DNA from: Nannocystaceae bacterium
Lineage (GTDB): Bacteria > Myxococcota_A > Polyangia > Nannocystales > Nannocystaceae
Reading direction: 5' to 3'
Length of the DNA: 5,915 nucleotides
Assembly: GCA_016763875.1 (NCBI GenBank)
Contig: JAESSZ010001064.1
Location: forward strand, 1-5,915
Shown: in pieces, positions 1 through 5,102 of the stretch
Layout: every line of letters starts with the position of its first letter
Numbering within the stretch: the stretch's first letter is position 1
Position numbers and translations under genes: made by a program
The notes under the pieces: generated by a model
What the model was told of the DNA's origin: nothing
Databases searched by the model: none
The model's input: the letters and a program-made list of their open reading frames with translations, nothing else

Positions 1-2
1 CC

Positions 3-694
3 ATCGGCTACCAGCGCATCAACGTGACGACCAACGGCCGCATGTGCGCTTACCCGCAGTACGCAAAGAAGCTCGTGCAGTCGGGCCTAACCACGCTGCT
101 GTTTTCGATCCACGGGGCGGACGCCCGATCCCACGGTCATCAGGTCGGTGTACCCGAGGCGTTCGAGCAGAGCATGGCGGGAATCGAACACTGCCGCGAT
201 GCGGCGCCTCTCGGGGTCGAACTCGGCATGAATGTCACAGTGACCAAAGGCAACGTCGAGGCGCTGGACGACATCGCCCGGCTCGCTTGGTCGCAAGAGT
301 TACGTTGGCTCAACATCAGTTCCTCACGCCGTTTGGTCGCGCCACCAATCGCATCGCGCCAGACCCCGACCGCGCCGCCGAGGTCGCGATGCAACTCATC
401 GACCGCTGGCGCGATCGGATGAAGCTGCAGATCATCAACCTGCCGTACTGCTTCATGCCGGGCTACGAGTCGTTCATGGCCGGCGACCTCGCCAAGCTCT
501 CGCGACACATGGTGTTTGTGAACAACGACGAGGTGAACCTCGCGGAGTATTTGGCGGAGCGCAGGGTCAAGAAAGAGGTCTGCGCCAGCTGCCCTCACGC
601 GTGCTTCTGCGGGGGATTCTACGAGTTGCAGGACGTGCCCGAACCGCCCTGGCTGGTCTGCGCAGACGATCTGGTACGCCGAGTCGACCCTTAG
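3..694 (+). CDS. Radical SAM/SPASM-type protein, 5' end outside window, apparent frameshift
   Basis: C-terminal part of a radical SAM enzyme, a family that uses a 4Fe-4S cluster to cleave S-adenosylmethionine and start radical chemistry, often on peptides. Frame 3 (3-317) encodes IGYQRINVTTNGR, then LLFSIHGADARSHGHQVG and GMNVTVTKGN, matching the middle and late strands of the radical SAM barrel. The CxxxCxxC cluster must lie upstream, off-window. Coding then moves to frame 2 (317-694): QFLTPFGRATNRIAPDP, then a SPASM-like tail with Cys codons at 581, 590, 602, 608 and 659 (C-x2-C-x5-C-G-G core plus an additional Cys). Left in frame 3, translation would become Ser/Pro/Arg-rich and stop at 420-422. 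A single missing base around 317 explains this; sequencing error, recent pseudogene and real variant cannot be separated here. The stop is TAG at 692-694. The substrate is unknown. The family call is firm; the assignment of the tail to SPASM is likely. Confidence 0.82.
   Translation, partial: RLPAHQRDDQRPHVRLPAVRKEARAVGPNHAAVFDPRGGRPIPRSSGRCTRGVRAEHGGNRTLPRCGASRGRTRHECHSDQRQRRGAGRHRPARLVARVTLAQHQFLTPFGRATNRIAPDPDRAAEVAMQLIDRWRDRMKLQIINLPYCFMPGYESFMAGDLAKLSRHMVFVNNDEVNLAEYLAERRVKKEVCASCPHACFCGGFYELQDVPEPPWLVCADDLVRRVDP
312..322 (+). other. Apparent -1 frameshift site in the radical SAM gene
   Basis: Upstream, frame 3 reads R-W-L-N-I (303-317). Downstream, frame 2 reads Q-F-L-T-P-F-G-R from 317. 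Joining them needs position 317 to be used twice, as if the original were AACATCCAGTTC and one C of a CC pair were lost. No X-XXY-YYZ slippery heptamer or obvious downstream stem is present, so programmed frameshifting is unlikely. The downstream frame stays open and family-like for about 125 codons, which fits a sequencing or assembly error or a very recent mutation. Confidence 0.75.
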
Positions 695-703
695 CTGCCG
701 CGT

Positions 704-1804
704 TCAATCGCAGCCGATAGGCTCGGTCGAGACCACGACGTCGTCCATCCAGCGGGTCAGATCAGCGCGCGCGCCACCGGGCCAGAAGTTATCGAGCGTC
801 ACGGCGTTGAGACCGTACTCGGCCCAGTCACCACGCCAGACAATGTTGACGCGCGAGTTTTGGAGTTCGTCATCGATCCAGAACTCGAACACGCCGTCCG
901 CAACGCCGCGCTCGTTGAGCCGAACGTGCGCCTCCACGCAGTGCCACTCACCAGACAGTTTGCTGGAGAACAGCGGCGTCTTGCCAACAATCTTGTCCAG
1001 TTCTTCGAGTGAACTTGCGTCGTTGTAGCCGTCGCAGAACACCGCCTCACCGTTGACGCACGTCAGTGGTACAGCCTCGAGCGTCGTTTCGCCGGCCGAA
1101 GAACGAAGCTCGGCGACGAGAGCCTCGGACCAGTCCTCCCCCGCGAATGCGCTCGCGCGACCGAACACTCCGGGGCCGACATCCGGCCATCCGAGTTCGT
1201 GCTTCACCTTGACGCGCCAGTAGATCTCTTCGAACCGTGCCTCGCTCGCGTGCGTCGTTCCGCCCTCGTGGGCAACGGGCGAAGCGCCGAAGGAGACCAG
1301 GACCCAGCCCGCCTCCTCCACGCCCTCGCGGTAGTCGGCTCGTAGAGCGCCTGCTCTTGCATCGATCGCCAGCGCACCGTCGGCACTCGCGTATTGCGAG
1401 AAGCTGTCCAGAGGGTCGTCTAGGGTTTCGAAGTCCTCGCAAAAAACCCAACCATTCGGCCATTCGTCAGGGCACCCCGCGGGCAATGGTGGGGCTCCGT
1501 TGTCGTCGTCCCTGCTGTCGTCGCCGGCACCGTCTTCCGTGCCGCCACCCGAACTGCCGTCGCCCTCGCCGGCCGCGGTCACCGGCTCCTGCGCCCCAGG
1601 ACCGCTGTCTCGACCGCCGTCGTCGCTCTCTGCGCCTCCGGTATCAGCCTCAGGTTCGGCGGACATCGCGTCGTCTTCGCCAGCCGTCGAACTGCATCCG
1701 ACGAGGGCCGCTGCGAGCAGAAGCGTCGTCGGCATCACGGGCGCCGTGGGCGCACGAGTGCCGTGTCTTACGCGGTTAGGCGCGGGGCTAATTCTGATGG
1801 GCAT
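704..1804 (-). CDS. Secreted lipoprotein with acidic linker and probable concanavalin A-like domain
   Basis: A 366-residue predicted lipoprotein. The N-terminus has an Arg-containing n-region (residues 1-23), a hydrophobic stretch TTLLLAAALVG and a lipobox LVGC with Cys37 as the lipidation site. Residues 38-110 are a low-complexity Asp/Glu/Gly/Ser linker. Residues 111-366 form a compact domain beginning GCPDEWPNGWVFCEDFE, with GEWHCVEAHVRLN and FEFWIDDELQ later and WMDDVVVSTEPIGC near the end. Such patterns recall polysaccharide-lyase or laminin-G-like beta-sandwiches seen in many myxobacterial surface proteins; that fold is my inference. Six domain cysteines (including a C-x7-C pair in LTCVNGEAVFC) could form disulfides, consistent with export. 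ATG at 1804 is preferred because the internal ATG at 1735 would leave an uncharged 13-residue signal. No good Shine-Dalgarno is visible. Its stop lies 9 bp from the convergent radical SAM stop. No catalytic residues can be assigned; a binding role is equally possible. Confidence 0.78.
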   Translation of the reverse strand: MPIRISPAPNRVRHGTRAPTAPVMPTTLLLAAALVGCSSTAGEDDAMSAEPEADTGGAESDDGGRDSGPGAQEPVTAAGEGDGSSGGGTEDGAGDDSRDDDNGAPPLPAGCPDEWPNGWVFCEDFETLDDPLDSFSQYASADGALAIDARAGALRADYREGVEEAGWVLVSFGASPVAHEGGTTHASEARFEEIYWRVKVKHELGWPDVGPGVFGRASAFAGEDWSEALVAELRSSAGETTLEAVPLTCVNGEAVFCDGYNDASSLEELDKIVGKTPLFSSKLSGEWHCVEAHVRLNERGVADGVFEFWIDDELQNSRVNIVWRGDWAEYGLNAVTLDNFWPGGARADLTRWMDDVVVSTEPIGCD

Positions 1805-2025
1805 GTCGCAAGGGCAAATCAGGGAGGGCAGTCCCTGGCCGCGCTCCGGCTAAAGGCATAAAGGAGCGTGGCTGATCCGGATTTCATCATAGCAGCCGCA
1901 GCGCCCATCGGCCCGTGATCGACAAATGCGTTGTGACGCCGCTCGCGCCGCCACCGGATCACACGCCATTACGTTCGTTCGACGCGTGCGACAAGCACCG
2001 ACACTGATGCGATGAGCCCCCCGGT
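1805..2025. other. Intergenic spacer between SDR stop and lipoprotein start
   Basis: This 221-bp non-coding stretch separates two minus-strand genes. It is long enough to hold a separate promoter for the downstream lipoprotein, but I see no convincing -35/-10 pair on the minus strand; a TATGAT-like hexamer at 1891-1886 has no matching -35. It contains the inverted repeat listed separately. No RNA gene or open frame with family-like content is visible. Confidence 0.6.
1838..1872. repeat. Inverted repeat: 10-bp stem, 15-nt loop
   Basis: The arms GCCGCGCTCC (1838-1847) and GGAGCGTGGC (1863-1872) pair over ten positions on the plus strand, with nine Watson-Crick pairs and one G-U at 1841/1869. 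In a minus-strand transcript that pair becomes a C-A mismatch. The loop is A/T-richer than the stem. No T-tract follows on either strand, so it is not a classical intrinsic terminator. It lies 33 bp upstream of the lipoprotein start codon and could be a leader hairpin, an operator or a T-less terminator. The function is unknown. Confidence 0.45.
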
Positions 2026-2844
2026 TTACTCGCCGCCCAGCCGACGTGCCGCCCAGCTAAGCACGCGTGATGGGATGATCGGAAACACCCGCTTGATCGC
2101 ATCGATCCCGTAGGCCTCCCGCGTGATCAACACGCGCTCACGGTTCATCTTCATTGCGGTGATGATCCGCTCCGCAGCGATGTCGGGCGACAGCCCCCGA
2201 CGCTCGAACATTGCCACCAACTTGCTCCGCGTAGCCACACTGTCCCCGCGATAGCGCGACGCCTTGACGATGTTCGTGTTGATCCCACCTGGATGCACCG
2301 ACAGCACCTTGACTGGCCCCTGTGCGAGCTCGGCCGCCAGAGCCTCGGAGAACCCACGTACCGCAAACTTGGTCGCGCAGTAACTCGTTTGCCGCGGCAC
2401 GCCTACGATTCCAAAGATGCTCGACAGGTTGACGATGTAGGCCTCGTCGCTGCGCTGCAGCAGCGGAAGGAAAACCTTGCAGCCGTAGACCACGCCCCAC
2501 AGGTTGATCCCCACGACCCACTCGAAGTCTTCGATCGACTGCTCTTCGAACGTGCCGGCAACCGTGACCCCTGCGTTGTTGATAACGATGTCCACACGAC
2601 CGTGCTCCGCTTCGACGTCGACCGCGAGTGCCTCCATCTTGCTCCGATCCGAAACGTCGACCTCGTGGATCGACACGTGCCGTCTCGTACGCTCGAGCCT
2701 CTTGGCGGTCTCCGCGAGCGCATCGGCGTTGATGTCGACTAGCGCCAGATCTGCGCCGAGGTCGGCGAGCGCGATGGCGAGTGAGCGACCGATGCCACTA
2801 CCGGCCCCAGTGACGACAGCGAGGCGATGGGTAAAGTCGCGCAT
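2026..2844 (-). CDS. Classical short-chain dehydrogenase/reductase (SDR), NAD-type
   Basis: A 272-residue oxidoreductase of the classical SDR family, expected to be a cytoplasmic Rossmann-fold enzyme interconverting an alcohol and a carbonyl. Numbered from ATG 2844: cofactor motif TGAGSGIG at 12-19, acidic Asp37 at the end of the second strand (LVDIN), which favours NAD(H) over NADP(H), NNAG at 89-92, structural Asn114 (INLWG), catalytic Ser142 (NLSS), Tyr155 and Lys159 in YCATK, then HPGGINT after strand 6. All four tetrad residues are present. The length is normal for the family with a modest C-terminal extension (RVFPIIPSRVLSWAARRL) that might contact lipid or partners. An in-frame TTG two codons upstream is possible, but the ATG is a better start. 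It resembles actinobacterial and proteobacterial SDRs of unknown substrate. It lies downstream of the small lipoprotein gene on the same strand (76-bp gap), so cotranscription is plausible. The specific reaction is unknown. Confidence 0.93.
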   Translation of the reverse strand: MRDFTHRLAVVTGAGSGIGRSLAIALADLGADLALVDINADALAETAKRLERTRRHVSIHEVDVSDRSKMEALAVDVEAEHGRVDIVINNAGVTVAGTFEEQSIEDFEWVVGINLWGVVYGCKVFLPLLQRSDEAYIVNLSSIFGIVGVPRQTSYCATKFAVRGFSEALAAELAQGPVKVLSVHPGGINTNIVKASRYRGDSVATRSKLVAMFERRGLSPDIAAERIITAMKMNRERVLITREAYGIDAIKRVFPIIPSRVLSWAARRLGGE

Positions 2845-2900
2845 GGCCAAACACTAACGCACGCGACAGCGCAACGCGGCGAGGGTGGCAGTACACACCA

Positions 2901-2920
2901 ACCCCAACGGCCGTGCGGGT
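2901..2920. repeat. Imperfect 20-bp palindrome in the lipoprotein-SDR gap
   Basis: ACCC at 2901-2904 mirrors GGGT at 2917-2920, around a perfect ACGGCCGT core (2907-2914), with two mismatched positions per arm. It abuts the lipoprotein stop and lies 56 bp upstream of the SDR start, a position where a dimeric repressor could bind. It lacks a loop and a T-tract, so it would be a poor terminator. Short GC-rich palindromes also occur by chance in such DNA. Confidence 0.25.
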
Positions 2921-3328
2921 CTACTTGGGACCGGACAAGACGTCAGGTGTCAGCATCGAACCGTTCGGGGGCCGCTCGGGCTGGGATGCGACGCGCTCGG
3001 TGGGACCAGGGTTTGGATCGGTATTGTCGAACGTGATGACTTCAGTGGGCGTGCCGTCCGCGGATACCACTGCCATCGCGACATCCGGGTCATCGAACTC
3101 GTCAGAGCCTGAATCGTCGGGCCCAGCATCGTCGGGCCCGGCAACGTAGGCCCCAGCATCGTCGGCGTTCACCGCGACGGGCGCTCCCCCAGCGCCAGGT
3201 TGCTCGGTCGCCTGGCGCTGACATCCTGGCAGGCCGACTCCCGCCGCTAACGTCAGCGCGAGTGCGCCGCCAACCACCGCCTTGCCCGTCCTCACGCCCA
3301 ACATCATGCCGTAGATACGCTCGTTCAT
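2921..3328 (-). CDS. Small acidic lipoprotein, function unknown
   Basis: A 135-residue predicted lipoprotein from ATG 3328. The n-region carries Arg4, Arg13 and Lys16, followed by the hydrophobic AVVGGALALTLAAGVG and a lipobox-like LPGC with Cys36 as the probable lipidation site (Pro at -2 is less usual). The rest is Ala/Gly/Asp/Pro-rich and probably disordered, with repeated AGPDD units around residues 54-68 and a C-terminal part containing VAMAVVSADGTPTEVITFD that may be a short strand pair. No known domain is recognised. A GTG at 3388 would lengthen the protein but leave an atypically long n-region and come within 10 bp of the earliest possible start of the divergent kinase, so 3328 is preferred; ATG 3307 is also possible. 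It is the first gene of the minus-strand set leading to the SDR. It may be an envelope anchor or spacer protein; no function can be assigned. Confidence 0.7.
   Translation of the reverse strand: MNERIYGMMLGVRTGKAVVGGALALTLAAGVGLPGCQRQATEQPGAGGAPVAVNADDAGAYVAGPDDAGPDDSGSDEFDDPDVAMAVVSADGTPTEVITFDNTDPNPGPTERVASQPERPPNGSMLTPDVLSGPK
3110..3169. repeat. 15-bp imperfect tandem repeat inside the small lipoprotein gene
   Basis: Four imperfect 15-bp units start at 3110, 3125, 3140 and 3155; the best-conserved unit reads AGCATCGTCGGGCCC on the plus strand. Neighbouring units differ at three to four positions. The period is five codons, so gain or loss of a unit keeps the reading frame and only changes the length of the acidic linker (AGPDD units). 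This looks like a coding minisatellite. Confidence 0.65.
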
Positions 3329-3460
3329 GCTCGTTTCAACGCTCGCGGAGGCAGCAAGGGTCCGATCGTCCGGCAAAGAGGCGTTCACGCGGGTTCCTTG
3401 GCCACCCTAGCCCCAATCCGTGACGCGGCCTGGGCACAAACGGTATGGTTCGCAGCGCGC
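3329..3460. promoter_or_regulatory. Divergent promoter region between lipoprotein and kinase
   Basis: These 132 bp separate the preferred divergent starts and should hold promoters for both directions. On the plus strand a weak sigma-70-like pair is visible: GTGACG (3420-3425), an 18-bp spacer, then TATGGT (3444-3449), each matching four of six consensus bases. It would place transcription start only a few bases before GTG 3461, giving an almost leaderless mRNA, which fits the absence of a Shine-Dalgarno there. No clear minus-strand promoter is seen. The individual boxes are speculative. Confidence 0.35.
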
Positions 3461-5038
3461 GTGAGCGACGGCCCTTACATCCTTGCGATCGACTTGGGCA
3501 CCTCGGGCCCTAAAGTCGCAGTGACGACCGCCCAGGGGGAGATCGTCGACGGGGTATCGCATCCGACGACGCTCAACTTGCCTGACGGCGGGGGCGCCGA
3601 ACAGGACCCGCACGATTGGTGGCGGGCAATTGTGGCCGCGACGCAACAGCTGCACGCGCGCGGCGCGGTCGATCCCAAACGCATCGAGGTGATCGGCGTC
3701 ACCGCTCAGTGGGCGGGCACCGTCGCCATCGACAAAGAAGGCAACCCACTCCACGACGCGCTCATCTGGATGGACAGCCGTGGCGCCAAGTACACCGACG
3801 AGATCACGGGCGGGCTGCTCAAGGTCGAGGGCTACGCGGCACAAAAACTCTACAAATGGATTCGGCGGACCGGCGGGGCGCCCAGCCTCATCGGGAAGGA
3901 ACCGCTGTCGCACATCCTCTTCCTAAAACACGAACGGCCCGACGTGTTCCGCGAGGCGCACAAGTTCCTCGAGCCTAAAGATTGGCTCAACCTTCGACTC
4001 ACCGGCCGCGCGGTCAGCACCTACGACACGATCGCGCTGCATTGGGTGACGGACAATCGCGACATTTCGCGTGTGCGCTACGACGACGACCTGCTTGCGT
4101 ACGCCTCGCTGTCGAGAGACCGACTGCCGCCATTGGTTGGCGCGACCGATATCATCGGGACCCTCACCCAGGATGCAGCGCGAGAGTTGGGGCTACGACC
4201 CGAGGTCAAGGTCGTCGGCGGGACCCCAGACGTCCAGTCCGCGGCGATCGGATCCGGCGCGGTGCGTGACTTCGAGGCGCACGTGTACATCGGCACCTCG
4301 TCGTGGCTGACGTGCCACGTGCCGTTCAAGAAAACGAACCTGGGCACGAACATGGCATCCCTGCCCTCGCCGATTCCCAATCGGTACTTCGTCGCTAACG
4401 AGCAACAGACGGCGGGCAAGTGCTTGGAGTGGTTGCGCGACGCCATCTTGTGTCGCGACGATGCACTCAACCCTGGCGGACCACCGGCCGACGCCTTGCG
4501 CCGCTTCGACGCCTTGGCCGAGGAGTCGCCCCCAGGCAGCGATGGCGTCATCTTCACACCCTGGCTGTACGGCGAACGCTGCCCGGTCGCGGACAATCAC
4601 GTGCGCTCGACCTTCTTTAATCAGTCGTTGCGTACCAACCGCACGCATCTCGTGCGCGCGGTCATGGAGGGCGTAGCCTACAACAGCCGTTGGCTATTGG
4701 ACGCGGTCGAGAAGTTCTGCGGCCGACGCCTGGAACCGATACGCATGATCGGCGGCGGCGCGCGTTCGGAGTTGTGGTGCCAGATCTACGCCGACGTATT
4801 GAACCGTCGCATTGACCAAGTCGAAGACCCGGTGCAATGCAATGCACGCGGCGCCGCCCTCATTGCCGCGCTGGGGATGGGGTGGACCGATGTCGACGCT
4901 ATACCCGGGTTGGTCCAGGTCAGGCGAACGTTCACGCCGCGCGCGGAGCATCGCGCCACGTACGACGCGTTGTATCGCGAGTTCCGCGAGTTGTACCGCG
5001 TCGCCAAGCCAATCCATGCACGACTTGCAGCCCGCTAG
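3461..5038 (+). CDS. FGGY-family carbohydrate kinase, xylulokinase-like, substrate unknown
   Basis: A 525-residue cytoplasmic kinase expected to transfer the ATP gamma-phosphate to a sugar, polyol or related hydroxyl compound. Numbered from GTG 3461: N-terminal phosphate-binding DLGTSGPKVA with Asp11, AEQDPHDWWRA, IWMDSRG, VGGTPDVQSAAIGSG carrying the probable catalytic base Asp257, YIGTSSW, and C-terminal nucleotide-binding IGGGARSELWCQIYADV around residue 431. Both FGGY domains are complete. True xylulokinases carry GQMHG at the substrate site; here it is AQWAG (residues 82-86), so the His that contacts xylulose is Ala and the preceding residue is Trp. It also has an insertion around KLYKWIRRTGGAPSLIGKEP. 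This points to a distinct FGGY subgroup rather than XylB. GTG 3461 is chosen because it lies just before the first strand (YILAIDLGT), as in homologues; TTG 3398 would add 21 residues without family support. It leads an apparent operon with the S1P lyase-like gene 64 bp downstream. Confidence 0.9.
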   Translation: MSDGPYILAIDLGTSGPKVAVTTAQGEIVDGVSHPTTLNLPDGGGAEQDPHDWWRAIVAATQQLHARGAVDPKRIEVIGVTAQWAGTVAIDKEGNPLHDALIWMDSRGAKYTDEITGGLLKVEGYAAQKLYKWIRRTGGAPSLIGKEPLSHILFLKHERPDVFREAHKFLEPKDWLNLRLTGRAVSTYDTIALHWVTDNRDISRVRYDDDLLAYASLSRDRLPPLVGATDIIGTLTQDAARELGLRPEVKVVGGTPDVQSAAIGSGAVRDFEAHVYIGTSSWLTCHVPFKKTNLGTNMASLPSPIPNRYFVANEQQTAGKCLEWLRDAILCRDDALNPGGPPADALRRFDALAEESPPGSDGVIFTPWLYGERCPVADNHVRSTFFNQSLRTNRTHLVRAVMEGVAYNSRWLLDAVEKFCGRRLEPIRMIGGGARSELWCQIYADVLNRRIDQVEDPVQCNARGAALIAALGMGWTDVDAIPGLVQVRRTFTPRAEHRATYDALYREFRELYRVAKPIHARLAAR

Positions 5039-5048
5039 CGCACCGTTT

Positions 5049-5087
5049 AGTCCAACGTCTTGAGTCCAACGTCTTGAGTCCAACGTC
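5049..5087. repeat. 14-bp tandem repeat in the kinase-lyase spacer
   Basis: AGTCCAACGTCTTG is present as two full copies (5049-5062 and 5063-5076) and a third copy of 11 bases (5077-5087), all identical. The array ends exactly where the ribosome-binding site of the next gene begins, so it lies in the leader of that cistron. The exact identity suggests recent slippage; copy number may vary between strains. Confidence 0.9.
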
Positions 5088-5093
5088 GAGGAG
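5088..5093 (+). promoter_or_regulatory. Ribosome-binding site of the S1P lyase-like gene
   Basis: GAGGAG lies nine bases before GTG 5103, the only strong Shine-Dalgarno in the window. It fixes the GTG start of the lyase gene and suggests efficient, independent translation of the second cistron. Confidence 0.8.
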
Positions 5094-5102
5094 AACTCTA
5101 CC

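Noticed and set aside
695..703. A bidirectional terminator between the convergent radical SAM and lipoprotein genes
   Set aside because: The gap is 9 bp and no hairpin is visible in or next to it.
1237..1779. 180-codon plus-strand open frame opposite the large lipoprotein gene
   Set aside because: The translation is almost entirely Arg/Pro/Ser, as expected when reading opposite the linker; the minus-strand frame has a signal peptide, lipobox and ordered domain.
1821..1836. Short AGGGA/TCCCT dyad as a terminator
   Set aside because: Only five base pairs with no T-tract; too weak to support.
1863..1918. GGAG followed by GTG on the plus strand at 1868, suggesting a small gene
   Set aside because: The spacing is only three bases and the frame stops after 16 codons; the GGAG is one arm of the inverted repeat.
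3110..3169. Repeat cluster as a CRISPR array
   Set aside because: Units are contiguous 15-mers without spacers and lie inside a coding frame.
3445..3460. ATG at 3445 as the kinase start
   Set aside because: It is out of frame with the kinase; it overlaps the promoter-like TATGGT by chance.
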